NCBI GenBank assembly: GCA_029555205.1
Contig: JAKPTB010000001.1
Span: 1-57,284, forward strand
Length of the DNA stretch: 57,284 bases
Direction: 5' to 3'
Source of the DNA: Bacillota bacterium
Lineage (GTDB): Bacteria > Bacillota > Desulfotomaculia > Desulfotomaculales > Pelotomaculaceae
Shown: positions 24,929 to 33,684 of the stretch, piece by piece
Layout: each line of letters opens with the position of its first letter
How positions within the stretch are numbered: position 1 is the stretch's first letter
The notes under the pieces: generated by a model
The model's database searches: none
What the model was told of the DNA's origin: nothing
Seen by the model: only the letters and a program-made list of their open reading frames with translations
Translations under genes and position numbers: made by a program

Positions 24929-25792
24929 TTAACCAACTTTGCTCAGTACTTTCTGGGTGTCGGTAAAGTGCGTTTTAAGCCCAAGTTCGTCTTGATTTAT
25001 CCCCATTGCCAAACCCAAGAGTTCGGTAAAATAAAACACCGGCATTTCATAGCTGGTACCAAGCTGTTTATTAACACTCTTCTGGTGCCAGTCAAGATTG
25101 AGGTGGCAGAACGGACAGGCTACAACAACACAGTCGGCACCGCTTGCTATCACACCTTTAAGGATCTTATCAATCAACTTAACGGCAATCCCCAAATTGG
25201 AAACACCCAGGGAGGCTCCGCAGCATTCGGTCTTATGGGCCCAGTCCAGCGCTTCCGCTCCGGCCAGCTTCATCATATTATCCATAAACATGGGGTTTTC
25301 CGGATCATCAAAGCCGGTTATTTTGGGGGGCCTGACCAGCAAACAGCCGTAATAAGCGGCAACTTTCAGCCCGCTCAGCGGCTTGACTATATGGGACTTA
25401 AGCAGTTCCTGGTCAACAGTGCCGATAGCCTCCACCAGGGATTTGACCTTAAGGGTTCCTTTGTATTCCCTCCCTGTTATCCTGTTGACCTTTTCCTTGA
25501 TCTCCTTATTTTCAGTCATTTCTTTATGGGCATTGGCCAACTGCTGGTAACAGGCCGCACACCCTGTGGTTAAACTGTCCAGGCCCATATCTTCCGCTAT
25601 GGCCAGGTTACGTGCCGGCAAAGCGACATTTAATAAATGGCTTTTACCATGTGCCGCGGTTGCACCGCAACAACTCCAGTCGGGTATTTCAACCAATTCC
25701 ATACCCAGTTTTCTGGCAACTGCCTGGGTTGAAGACTCATACTCCTTGCCGGTGCCGTGGGAACTGCATCCTGGAAAGTAAGCGTATCTCAT
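24929..25792 (-). CDS. hdrB: Heterodisulfide reductase subunit B
   Basis: The 287-residue protein contains two CCG domains, the site of the noncubane iron-sulfur clusters that reduce the disulfide. The first has Cys in YFPGCSSHG near residue 9, WSCCGATAAHG near 42 and CAACYQQ near 78. The second has YYGCLLVRP near 150, ECCGASLGVSN near 190 and CPFCHLNLD near 226. No selenocysteine is seen here. The start ATG overlaps the hdrC stop by four bases. It is expected to form the catalytic HdrBC unit with hdrC; in sulfate reducers the substrate may be DsrC trisulfide, but this is not shown by the sequence. Confidence 0.93.
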   Translation of the reverse strand: MRYAYFPGCSSHGTGKEYESSTQAVARKLGMELVEIPDWSCCGATAAHGKSHLLNVALPARNLAIAEDMGLDSLTTGCAACYQQLANAHKEMTENKEIKEKVNRITGREYKGTLKVKSLVEAIGTVDQELLKSHIVKPLSGLKVAAYYGCLLVRPPKITGFDDPENPMFMDNMMKLAGAEALDWAHKTECCGASLGVSNLGIAVKLIDKILKGVIASGADCVVVACPFCHLNLDWHQKSVNKQLGTSYEMPVFYFTELLGLAMGINQDELGLKTHFTDTQKVLSKVG

Positions 25793-26370
25793 TTCACACC
25801 ACCTTCCATTTTACGTACTTCAGAAAATATCCGGGCAATTTCATTCGCGCCCTTAACCTTGGACGGCGTCAGTTTGAGTTTGCCTTTCTGCAGCATGGGC
25901 ATGCCCATGTCCGCGCCATTGAAGAGCTTCCCGCTTCTTAAATTGTTTTGAAGAACCAGGCCGACTTCATAGGTGCGTCCGTACTTCTCCACAGTGCTCA
26001 GCAAAGCGTTGTACATTACTTCCACGTACTTGGCCTTACCAGCAGGTGCCGTACCGCTTCTTCCCGCCATAATCCTGAGTATTTCCATCACTTTTGCTAT
26101 TTCGACATTGCAAGGGCAGCGGGTTGAACAGGTGGAGCAGGAGGCGCAGATCCAGATGGTGTTGCTCTTAAGTAGTTCATCCTTCATTCCAAGCTGAACC
26201 ATGCGGATCACCTGGTTTGGAGTGTAATCCATAGCAAATGCCACCGGACAGCCGGCAGTACACTTGCCGCACTGGTAACACTTCTGAACAGGCTGTCCAC
26301 TTTCCTCGCCTATTCGTTGAATAAAGTCGGCATTCTTGGAAATTGACTGATTAAGATTAATCGACTCCAT
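25789..26370 (-). CDS. hdrC: Heterodisulfide reductase subunit C
   Basis: The 193-residue protein has two 4Fe-4S ferredoxin motifs, CYQCGKCTAGCPVAF near 35 and CASCSTCSTRCPCNV near 75. It links HdrA to HdrB. An N-terminal leader without membrane segments makes it the soluble HdrC type. It is the first gene of the operon hdrC-hdrB-hdrA-flxD-flxC-flxB-flxA. The ATG follows AAGAGGAG by six bases. A promoter candidate and a set of phased repeats lie upstream. Confidence 0.92.
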   Translation of the reverse strand: MESINLNQSISKNADFIQRIGEESGQPVQKCYQCGKCTAGCPVAFAMDYTPNQVIRMVQLGMKDELLKSNTIWICASCSTCSTRCPCNVEIAKVMEILRIMAGRSGTAPAGKAKYVEVMYNALLSTVEKYGRTYEVGLVLQNNLRSGKLFNGADMGMPMLQKGKLKLTPSKVKGANEIARIFSEVRKMEGGVK

Positions 26371-26413
26371 AATAGACTCCTCTTTATCAGATTAATTGAA
26401 CATCATAAAACAA

Positions 26414-26443
26414 TAATTAAACTTTTAACATTATTGCAGTCAA
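26414..26443 (-). promoter_or_regulatory. Candidate promoter of the hdr-flx operon
   Basis: On the minus strand TTGACT (26438-26443) is followed after 18 bases by TAATTA (26414-26419), about 45 bases upstream of hdrC. The -10 box is imperfect. Confidence 0.4.
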
Positions 26444-26623
26444 AGCACCCGCCAAATATGGCGCATGATTTATCACCCCTCTACTTCCGCTTGTCCGTGT
26501 CAGGGGTTCAGCAACTCCTCCATGATATCTGAAAATGCCTGAAACAATGCACATTTTAGCTTACCATTTTAATATATCACCCACTATTGTAAAAGTAAAT
26601 GCTTTTCGCGAACAAAAACTCTG

Positions 26624-26695
26624 CAGTTTTATGGAAGGCAAAGACAGTTTTTTGCAGGGCAGAAACAGTTTTTGTAAAAAACGGGAGGCAGTTTT
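26624..26695 (+). repeat. Four helically phased CAGTTTT repeats
   Basis: CAGTTTT occurs at 26624, 26645, 26666 and 26689. The spacings of 21, 21 and 23 bases place them on the same face of the helix, about 250-320 bases upstream of hdrC. They could be binding sites for a regulator. Confidence 0.45.
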
Positions 26696-26887
26696 ACCTA
26701 AGGCGAAGGGCAGACGATAAAGCCTGCCCGAGCTTGTTACTTGATGAATCTCATTAACAGTGTTCTTAAGAATGATGGCAGCCTGACAAAATATACACGC
26801 AAACTGTTCACATCCCTTCATTAAGTTAGCTGTTAATATAGTATTTCAATACATGTCTGAATGTGCTATTTTTTTTCACCTAATATG

Positions 26888-29725
26888 TTACCAGGTATTT
26901 ACATCTGGAAGCACTTCTATCCAATCAGCGATTTTTTTAAGGATTAAATCGATGCCCCCCCTGAAGTGACTTTTTACAGGCAAAGACCTCAAGAAATAGC
27001 GTCCATAACTCTTATCCAGGATCCTCGGGTCCAGGACCACCACGCAACCCCGGTCATTACCGCTGCGAATCAGCCTGCCGAAGCCCTGTTTGAAACGGAT
27101 AACGGCCTGGGGAACACTGAGAACCCGGAAACCGTTTCTTTCACGTCTGGCCAGATCCTCAAGGCGCGCCTCGATCACGGGGACCGAGGGGGACATAAAG
27201 GGCAACTTCACCATTACAACACAGGATAGGGCTTCGCCAGGCACATCCACGCCTTCCCAAAAGCTGGTAGATCCGAACAAAACTGTGCGCTCTGTTGATT
27301 TGAATTCCTCTAAAATTTTTGTCCTGCTGCCATCAAGGCCGTGACCCAATAAAAATATATCCGTCTCCTCCAGCCTTGGTTTCAGGCGCCTGTAGATTTC
27401 CCCCAGAACCCGGTGCGAGGTGAAGAGTACAAGTGTCCGGCCACCGGTAATCTGCAACAGTTTATAAATAGTATTTTCCAGGTGGTCCAGATATACCTGC
27501 TCAATCACCTCTCCCTGGGCGGGAAGATCACGGCTGAGGCAGAGAAGGGCCTGGCGGTCGTATTCAAAGGGAGAATCATAACTGGCCAGAATTATCTTTT
27601 CTTCTGCCACATGATTAAGGCCGGTCCGCTCCATGAAGTAATCAAAGGTTCCATTTACCGTCAAGGTGGCTGAAGTCAGCACTACGGTCTTTTTAGTTTT
27701 AAAAAACTTTTCGAAAAGCAGGGTACCGACATTTACCGGAGCCGCCATTAAGGATATCTGTCTGAAGGAACCCCGCATAGACTTCTCTAATTCCGCCCAG
27801 TAAGCAAACTCCTGGTCGCAGCTTTCGATGATAAAGAGCAGGTCGTCCGCCAAATCAGATCCTGATTTAATAATTTGATTGAGATCCCGGGCTGTTCCCG
27901 CCCACACCTCTTCAGAAACCGCCCAGGTTTCCACGAGCCCGGCGCAGTCCTTGAGCCGTTCCACAAAATTACGAATATATCCGGCGCTCCTTACGCCGCT
28001 GGCTACCAACTCTTGATAATCAGCATTTGTACAGGGCAGCCGGAGGGAGACCCGGGCGTAGGCACCGTCAGCTCCGGATGAACCGTCTGTTGCCAGTTCC
28101 CAGAGCAATTGAAAGAAATGTTTAAGTGCTTCCGAAGTTTCCAGCCTGGCTTTCTGGGCCTCATTATTTATTATAGACCACCGGGCGCCGTCACCGGGAG
28201 GAGCATTTTCGGCAACCTTGGCCAGGTATTTTCCCGCCAGTCCCAGCCAGCGGTAAACCGAACCCTGGGAAAACTGCCTCCCCAGGTGGGCAGTGGCGGC
28301 ATCCTCCAGATGGTGCGCCTCATCAATTACAACAGGCCCGAAGGCCGGAAGCAGCCGGTTTTCAACCCGGACGTCGGAAAGGAGCAGGGAGTGGTTGGCT
28401 ATGATCAGGTTGGCCTCCTCTGCCGCCTTCCTGGCTTTATTTACGTAACAGCGGCGGCTGTACCGGCAGCGTGATCCCAGACACCCTTCTGCTTCCCCGC
28501 ATAGATTAAGCCAGTGGTCGGCATCACCAGGGAGCATGTTCAGTTCGTTCCTGTCGCCTGTGGCAGTTTCTGTCAACCAGGTTATAACGCGGGCATAAAA
28601 AACAGCTTCTTCTGGTTGGTGGGTACTGTTCAAAACCGCATCCCACCGGCGAAGGCAGATATAATTCTGCCGCCCTTTGGCCAGGGCAACCCGGAAAGGT
28701 TTATTAATCACACCCGCCAGAAGCGGAATATCCTTTGACCACAGCTGTTCCTGAAGGTTTATCGTATGCGTGGCCACCAGAACTCTTTCCTGGTTGGCGA
28801 GACCCCATAAAATCAACGGGATCAGGTAAGCCAGGGATTTGCCGACCCCGGTGCCCGCCTCCATCAGCAAGAATTTTTCTTCGTTAAGTGAGCGGGTGAC
28901 CTCACGGATCATGGCCTCTTGCTGGGGACGGTATTCGTAGCCCGGCAAGAGGCCGGCCAGGGGGCTGTTTTTTCCGGCCAGGGAACATACTTCCTTTTCC
29001 TCCAGGACAACCTTCTTTTCCCCGCCGGTCCGGAGTTCCCCAAAGACCGGCGCGTTTTGTCCTTCCTGGGTATCTGCCCCGCTCCAATAAGGTGAAGTTG
29101 ATATTTTTTGATCAGGGAAGGTCTTGATCCGCTCTTTAATTAAACCTGTTATAAAACTGTGCCAGCCGGAGCGTGCTTCTTCCAGCAGTATGTTCAACCG
29201 TGTCAGAACGGTAAGGTCCATTGTCTTTAGTTTTTGGATCAGGATATTTAAAAGGCTGCCTGTGCACAGCGCATCGTCCAGCGCCCGGTGGGTAGCGGCG
29301 GTTCCAATGTTCAAGAGGGCACAGAGCTTCTCCAGGCGATAGCTGGCTAAACCGGGAAAAACCAGGCGGGTTAACTCCAGAGTGTCATAGGCCGGGTTAG
29401 GTAGAAACTGCCCCCGGGCAGCCCCCAGGAAGCGCAGGTCATACTGGATATTATGTCCTGCCACTGCACACCCGCCGATAAAATCCAGGGCATCTGGAAG
29501 AACCTGGTGGATTGGCAAAGCCCGGGCAAGGTCATCGTCAGCCAGGCCGGTTAACCTTTTAATCCTAATTGAAAGGGGCTGCCCCGGATTAACGAGGGCG
29601 TGGAACTGTTGGGTGATCTCGCCTTCTTCCAGCCTGACCAGGCCAATTTCAATGATTTTGTCCGATACAGGGTCCAGGCCTGTGGTTTCAAGATCACAGA
29701 CAACGAAGGTGCTTTCCATTTTCAT
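26888..29725 (-). CDS. dinG: DinG-type helicase with DnaQ-like exonuclease domain
   Basis: The 945-residue protein fuses two modules. Residues 1-170 form a DEDDh 3'-5' exonuclease (FVVCDLETTGLDP, GHNIQYDLRFL, THRALDDAL). From about 250 comes an XPD/DinG superfamily-2 helicase. Walker A is EAGTGVGKSLAYL and the Walker B motif is VIDEAHHLEDAA. Four Cys at CGEAEGCLGSRCRYSRRC suggest an iron-sulfur cluster. C-terminal motifs are GSTSFWEGVDVPG and QGFGRLIRSGNDRG. Such proteins act in DNA repair. ATG at 29725 has AGGA seven bases upstream. A short gap separates it from lapA in the same direction. Confidence 0.92.
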   Translation of the reverse strand: MKMESTFVVCDLETTGLDPVSDKIIEIGLVRLEEGEITQQFHALVNPGQPLSIRIKRLTGLADDDLARALPIHQVLPDALDFIGGCAVAGHNIQYDLRFLGAARGQFLPNPAYDTLELTRLVFPGLASYRLEKLCALLNIGTAATHRALDDALCTGSLLNILIQKLKTMDLTVLTRLNILLEEARSGWHSFITGLIKERIKTFPDQKISTSPYWSGADTQEGQNAPVFGELRTGGEKKVVLEEKEVCSLAGKNSPLAGLLPGYEYRPQQEAMIREVTRSLNEEKFLLMEAGTGVGKSLAYLIPLILWGLANQERVLVATHTINLQEQLWSKDIPLLAGVINKPFRVALAKGRQNYICLRRWDAVLNSTHQPEEAVFYARVITWLTETATGDRNELNMLPGDADHWLNLCGEAEGCLGSRCRYSRRCYVNKARKAAEEANLIIANHSLLLSDVRVENRLLPAFGPVVIDEAHHLEDAATAHLGRQFSQGSVYRWLGLAGKYLAKVAENAPPGDGARWSIINNEAQKARLETSEALKHFFQLLWELATDGSSGADGAYARVSLRLPCTNADYQELVASGVRSAGYIRNFVERLKDCAGLVETWAVSEEVWAGTARDLNQIIKSGSDLADDLLFIIESCDQEFAYWAELEKSMRGSFRQISLMAAPVNVGTLLFEKFFKTKKTVVLTSATLTVNGTFDYFMERTGLNHVAEEKIILASYDSPFEYDRQALLCLSRDLPAQGEVIEQVYLDHLENTIYKLLQITGGRTLVLFTSHRVLGEIYRRLKPRLEETDIFLLGHGLDGSRTKILEEFKSTERTVLFGSTSFWEGVDVPGEALSCVVMVKLPFMSPSVPVIEARLEDLARRERNGFRVLSVPQAVIRFKQGFGRLIRSGNDRGCVVVLDPRILDKSYGRYFLRSLPVKSHFRGGIDLILKKIADWIEVLPDVNTW

Positions 29726-29748
29726 CCCCAAGTCCTGCTGAAAACTGA

Positions 29749-30051
29749 TTACTGCCCGGTTTGGTTCAGGTTATCTCCGGTATCACCTTTAAGACGTTCA
29801 ATTTCTGCTTTAAGCTGCCGGTTGAGCCCGCTCAGTTCCCGGATTTGGAAAGAGGAGCGAATCTGCCTGGCCAGAGTAAGCAGAAAAGCTGCCAGTGCTC
29901 CCCCTGCGAAGGAAGAGATCATGATCATCACCAGGGATACCCGGGGAACCTTCCACCATAAAAACTGGATGTCCACCTGTACAGCGTTTTGAACTGCAAA
30001 CAAAGCCACCAGCAAGGCAATTACCATAACTATTAAGATATACTTCAACAT
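29749..30051 (-). CDS. lapA: LapA-like (DUF1049) membrane protein
   Basis: The 100-residue protein has two hydrophobic segments (residues 3-22 and 42-62) and a C-terminal coiled coil (RELSGLNRQLKAEIERL). The segment VQNAVQVDIQFLWWKV between them is diagnostic of the LapA domain. In Proteobacteria LapA works with LapB in lipopolysaccharide assembly; its role in Gram-positives is unknown. ATG at 30051 follows GGTGG. It is 23 bases upstream of dinG and may be co-transcribed. Confidence 0.75.
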   Translation of the reverse strand: MLKYILIVMVIALLVALFAVQNAVQVDIQFLWWKVPRVSLVMIMISSFAGGALAAFLLTLARQIRSSFQIRELSGLNRQLKAEIERLKGDTGDNLNQTGQ

Positions 30052-30271
30052 TACTATACCACCCGGCTTTATAATTAGATTTTGCGCAGATCAAGTGTTG
30101 TTTTATATTTCGCGCCTAAGAGATTATATCCTCTATACTGCCGTAAAAATCAAGCCTTTAAAAACCTTAGAAAAGTATCAAGCCGCAGCAGCTCACTGGC
30201 TACCTTAAAACACCTCTCCAGATAAAAATATAACGTCGAAAAAGACGGGTATGATTAAAAGAGGAGCGCCT

Positions 30272-30301
30272 AAAAAAAAGCCCGGCACAAAGATGTACCG
30301 G
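30272..30301 (-). terminator. Terminator of the UPF0173 gene
   Basis: CCGGTACA pairs with TGTGCCGG around a short loop and is followed on the minus strand by GGC and eight T, about 45 bases after the stop codon. Confidence 0.8.
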
Positions 30302-30343
30302 CCAGCGCTCTGGTTAGAATTCATGCTCGGTATTATAAAATTT

Positions 30344-31024
30344 TTATAACTCCAGGCTTTCTCCAGGAGGCAGAACTGCAACTTTACTTTCAGTTGCTGT
30401 TTCGACATCTTTTTTGAATTGTTCCGGATCCTGTTTAATTAACGGCCAGGTATTGTAATGCATAGGAACAACAAGCTTTGGCTTCAGCATTTGTATTGCT
30501 TTGAGGGCATCTTCCGGACCCATGGTATAATTATCGCCAATGGGCAGCAGGGCTACGTCTATTGGTTGAGCATTACCAATCAACTCCATGTCTCCGAACA
30601 GGCCTGTATCACCGGAATGGTAGATGATTTTACCGTCCAGCCAGATCAAAAAACCACAGGGTGTTCCCAGGTATTCCATAGGCCCGTCCCCAAAGCCTGA
30701 CCCGTGCCAGGCTGGTGTGAGTTTAATCTTGACCCCGTCTATGGTATTGCTTCCGCCGATATGTAAGGCGTGTGTTTTAGCGCCCTGGCGGCCGGCGAAA
30801 CCGGCTAGTTCATGAACCGAAACCACAGTGCAGCCGGATTGTTTGGCAATAGTAATAGAATCACCCAGGTGGTCGCCATGTCCGTGGCTGACCAGTACCA
30901 AATCCGCTTTAATATCCTCCGGCTTCGTTTTTGCTTTGGGGTTCCCTGTTAGAAAAGGGTCAATAACGATATTCTTACTTCCTTCCACAAGGAAACCCGC
31001 ATGCCCCAAGAATGTTAATTTCAT
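30344..31024 (-). CDS. UPF0173 metal-dependent hydrolase
   Basis: This 226-residue metallo-beta-lactamase-fold enzyme has LTFLGHAGFLVEGS at the N-terminus, the metal motif VSHGHGDHLGDS near 47, IYHSGDTGLFGDME near 145 and VPMHYNTWPLI near 195. UPF0173 proteins are predicted hydrolases with unknown natural substrate. The ATG at 31024 is chosen because AAGGAGATG lies about seven bases upstream; the longer frame upstream lacks one. It forms a single-gene unit ended by a terminator. Confidence 0.9.
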   Translation of the reverse strand: MKLTFLGHAGFLVEGSKNIVIDPFLTGNPKAKTKPEDIKADLVLVSHGHGDHLGDSITIAKQSGCTVVSVHELAGFAGRQGAKTHALHIGGSNTIDGVKIKLTPAWHGSGFGDGPMEYLGTPCGFLIWLDGKIIYHSGDTGLFGDMELIGNAQPIDVALLPIGDNYTMGPEDALKAIQMLKPKLVVPMHYNTWPLIKQDPEQFKKDVETATESKVAVLPPGESLEL

Positions 31025-31095
31025 GCCTACATCTCCTTTCCAGTTATTTCTTTTTCTGATTATATCAATATGATAGCACATTTCACTTCTTTTCC

Positions 31096-31124
31096 AAAAA
31101 AAAAGTGCGAAATTTATTTCGCAC
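31096..31124 (-). terminator. Terminator of meaB
   Basis: GTGCGAAA pairs perfectly with TTTCGCAC around a 4-base loop, followed on the minus strand by nine T. It lies seven bases past the meaB stop. Confidence 0.9.
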
Positions 31125-31130
31125 AATTAA

Positions 31131-32102
31131 TCACGGACAGTTCTTCTGAAAATCGGCACCCTCAATGATTTGTTTGACAATCATGCTCGATGCCGTGTAA
31201 GGATCCACTTCCCTGGCGGAAACCTTAGCCAGCATTTCACTAACCGGTCCCGGCTTGCCGAGATGCTGTCTTACCAGTCGATCCCACTGGTAGTTGATAA
31301 TATCCAGTACTTCGTTGCTGGCCCTCTCCTGGCGCTTCTTTAAGAAAATACCTTTTTCGGACAGATAGGAACGGTGCTTCTTCACCGCATCAAGCAGTTC
31401 ACCAATCCCCTGGCCGGCGTTATATGTGGAAGTTTTAACAACGGGAGGACGCCACTTGATATGATCATCCCGGAAGTTCAGCATTAACTGAACTTCCATT
31501 TCAATACTGTCAGCGCCGGGAAGGTCGCACTTATTAATGGCAAAGATATCTGCAATCTCCATAATTCCGGCCTTCATCGTCTGAATGCTGTCCCCTGCGC
31601 CCGGAGTCAGCACTACTATAGTGGAATCGGCGATATACATGATATCGAGCTCTGCCTGGCCTACGCCCACTGTCTCAATAATAATCCAGTCCATGCCAAA
31701 GGCGTCCATCACTTTGACAACTTCCTTTGTTGTCTTAGCCAGGCCGCCCAGACTGCCCCTGGTACCCATACTCCGGATAAAAACCCCCTGGTCCAAAGCA
31801 TGTGTATTCATCCGGATCCGGTCTCCCAGAATAGCTCCTCCTGTAAAGGGACTGGTGGGATCTACAGCAACAATTCCAACAAGTTCTTTGCTCTTTCTAA
31901 TTTCCTTGACCAGAGAATCAACCAGCGAGCTTTTACCTGCGCCGGGCGATCCGGTTACACCCAGGATGTAAGCCCCGCCGGTTTTTGTATATATCTCTTT
32001 CAAAATTTCGTCTTTTTCCGGCAATTCATTTTCTACTGTGGATATAACCCTGGCCAGCGCCCGGTGTTCACCGGCCCAAAACCTGTTCATGAGTTCTTTC
32101 AA
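31131..32102 (-). CDS. meaB: MeaB/ArgK-type G-protein chaperone of B12-dependent mutases
   Basis: MeaB guards and reloads methylmalonyl-CoA mutase and similar adenosylcobalamin enzymes using GTP. The 323-residue protein has the P-loop GVTGSPGAGKSSLVDSL near residue 50, VDPTSPFTGGAILGDRIRM, IETVGVGQAELD for the Walker B region, and NKCDLPGAD as base-recognition motif. It starts at TTG, five bases after GGGGGTG. No mutase subunit is adjacent, so the partner lies elsewhere. Together with the Hdr genes, it fits a propionate- or methylmalonyl-CoA-metabolising anaerobe, which is inference. Confidence 0.9.
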   Translation of the reverse strand: MKELMNRFWAGEHRALARVISTVENELPEKDEILKEIYTKTGGAYILGVTGSPGAGKSSLVDSLVKEIRKSKELVGIVAVDPTSPFTGGAILGDRIRMNTHALDQGVFIRSMGTRGSLGGLAKTTKEVVKVMDAFGMDWIIIETVGVGQAELDIMYIADSTIVVLTPGAGDSIQTMKAGIMEIADIFAINKCDLPGADSIEMEVQLMLNFRDDHIKWRPPVVKTSTYNAGQGIGELLDAVKKHRSYLSEKGIFLKKRQERASNEVLDIINYQWDRLVRQHLGKPGPVSEMLAKVSAREVDPYTASSMIVKQIIEGADFQKNCP

Positions 32103-32286
32103 GAATACACCCCCAGTTTTATAAAAGGTCAGAAAAATATGAATCTTTATTTAAAATTCTGCATCTATTATAAATTCCCTTTAAAAAAACGCATTCATTT
32201 AAAAAAAAGATCCTTAGATCTCCCCGTACCGCCGCGGAGCCGGTAAATCATAATAGATGAACCACTGGAAGTGTTCTTGTGGTGTT

Positions 32287-33213
32287 CTATGACAATTTAA
32301 TTTCTTCCAGGTATTTTTCTGCAGCAACCGCGGCAATTGCCCCGTCCGCTACCGCCGTTACAACCTGTCGAAGAAGTTTTTGCCGGATATCTCCCGCTGC
32401 AAAAACACCAGGCCTGTTGGTGCGCATGTTTTCGTCCGTTATGATATAACCTTTTTCGTCAAGCTCAACAAGGTCTTCAACCAGGCTTGAATTGGGCCGG
32501 TAGCCCACGTAGATAAAAACGCCGTCCACATCGAGGTTTGTTGTTTTATGATCACGAACGTCTCTGACGGTCAGGGACTCTACCATATCGCCGCCCAGGA
32601 TTTCATCAACCACACTGTGCCAGACAAACTCAATTTTAGGATTAGCAAAGGCTCTCTGTTGGATAATCTTTGTTGCCCTCAACTCTCCGCGCCGGTGGAT
32701 GACAAAGACTCTTTCTGCAAATTTCGTTAAGAACATGGCTTCCTCTACAGCTGCGTCCCCTCCCCCCACAACTGCAACGCGCTTTCCCCGGAAGAAGGCG
32801 CCGTCACAGGTTGCGCAATAGGATACTCCGCGGCCGGTTAACTCAAATTCACCCTTTACCCCCAGTAGATTCGGCTGCACTCCTGTGGCTACAATGACAG
32901 CCCCAGCAGAGATCCTGCCATGATCTGTCTCCAGGATGATTTCACTTCCGGCGGGCTGAATTGCCCAGACATCGGCATACCTGATTTCCAGACCAAAACG
33001 GCGCGCCTGCTTTTCCATCTGGGCCATCAACTCAGGTCCACTGATACCGCTCTCAAAACCAGGGTAGTTTTCAATATGCTGTGAGCTGACCACCAGGCCG
33101 CCCGGAATCCCCCGTTCCAGCAGAACAGTTTTTAGAGCTGCCCTGGCTGCATAAATCCCGGCTGAGAGGCCGGCAGGACCGCCGCCGATGATCACAAGTT
33201 CGCATTTATCCAT
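32287..33213 (-). CDS. trxB: Thioredoxin-disulfide reductase
   Basis: TrxB reduces thioredoxin with NADPH. The 308-residue flavoprotein has the FAD loop IIGGGPAGLSAGIYAARA, the redox-active CATC in YCATCDGAFF near 136, the NADPH motif VVGGGDAAVEEAMFL with HRRGELRA, and the C-terminal FAD motif GVFAAGDIRQKLLRQVVTAV. Length is normal. The ATG follows GGGGAGGT by six bases. The HRRxxxRA motif is the NADPH type. It stands as a separate unit between meaB and adk. Confidence 0.95.
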   Translation of the reverse strand: MDKCELVIIGGGPAGLSAGIYAARAALKTVLLERGIPGGLVVSSQHIENYPGFESGISGPELMAQMEKQARRFGLEIRYADVWAIQPAGSEIILETDHGRISAGAVIVATGVQPNLLGVKGEFELTGRGVSYCATCDGAFFRGKRVAVVGGGDAAVEEAMFLTKFAERVFVIHRRGELRATKIIQQRAFANPKIEFVWHSVVDEILGGDMVESLTVRDVRDHKTTNLDVDGVFIYVGYRPNSSLVEDLVELDEKGYIITDENMRTNRPGVFAAGDIRQKLLRQVVTAVADGAIAAVAAEKYLEEIKLS

Positions 33214-33301
33214 AGAGGTACCTCCCCAGTATTTTTGTAGCTATTATCTCAATATATTATCTTAAGAACATGATTTACGTCAACAAAAACACTGGTTAAT
33301 G

Positions 33302-33337
33302 TAAAAATAAGGGGTGCTTAGCTAAAGCTACCCCTTA
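33302..33337 (-). terminator. Strong intrinsic terminator upstream of trxB
   Basis: TAAGGGGT-AGCTTT pairs with AAGC-ACCCCTTA as a 12-bp stem with one bulge, followed on the minus strand by ATTTTTAC. Since adk has its own terminator 300 bases upstream, this one should end another small transcript. Confidence 0.7.
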
Positions 33338-33351
33338 CTATTCTTGCCAGG

Positions 33352-33450
33352 TTAATTTACAATAAACGGTTTTAAATTAATAGCGTAAAACAACCTTTTA
33401 CCCCTGTGTAAATATTTTTTTGGTTCTACCTTAGTAATTCTCCTATCCAA
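33352..33450 (-). CDS. Possible small basic peptide, 32 aa
   Basis: This is a weak candidate. A TTG at 33450 directly follows AAAGGGGGTG and opens 32 codons that end 15 bases before a strong terminator. The peptide is basic (starts DRRITKVEPKKYLHRGKR) and ends in a more hydrophobic segment (LFYAINLKPFIVN). The ribosome site is too close to the TTG, so the RNA may instead be non-coding. I do not recognise the sequence. Confidence 0.25.
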   Translation of the reverse strand: MDRRITKVEPKKYLHRGKRLFYAINLKPFIVN

Positions 33451-33638
33451 CACCCCCTTTTGTTTGATTTATTTATGCTATCTATATGCAAAGGAGGGGC
33501 TAATTTTCCTGGTAATATTATGATTTTATATTTTTTAGGGCCGTTACAATTTTTCTGGCCGTAATATGCTTATTTGAATTGAATCACTCCTGCATGATTT
33601 TAATTTATGTATTAGCGGCACCGTTAATAACTCTCTTG

Positions 33639-33677
33639 AAAAAAAAGGCCCTTTAAGGGTGTTCCCTTAAAAAGGCC
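33639..33677 (-). terminator. Terminator of adk
   Basis: The minus-strand RNA pairs GGCC-TTTAAGGG with CCCTTAAAG-GGCC, followed by eight T. It lies eight bases past the adk stop. Confidence 0.88.
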
Positions 33678-33684
33678 ATTGTCA

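Larger units (their letters stand above)
26371..26887. other. Long upstream region of the hdr-flx operon
   Basis: The stretch contains a sigma-A promoter candidate near 26414-26443 and four CAGTTTT motifs spaced 21, 21 and 23 bases. A short minus-strand frame (26561-26821) exists but has no ribosome site and unlikely composition, so it is not called. No RNA gene was recognised. Confidence 0.5.
33214..33684. other. Region between trxB and adk with a small transcription unit
   Basis: It carries the adk terminator at the right, a very A/T-rich centre, a possible 32-codon frame (33352-33450, minus) and a second strong terminator at 33302-33337. A plus-strand 14-codon frame near 33521 is not convincing. 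Confidence 0.4.

Noticed and set aside
26424-26452. Sigma-54 promoter upstream of hdrC
   Set aside because: A GG-N10-GC pair is present but only about 7 of 12 consensus bases match; the sigma-A boxes fit as well, so it is not called.
26561-26821. 86-residue minus-strand frame upstream of hdrC
   Set aside because: It has no ribosome site, and part of it is made by the CAGTTTT repeats.
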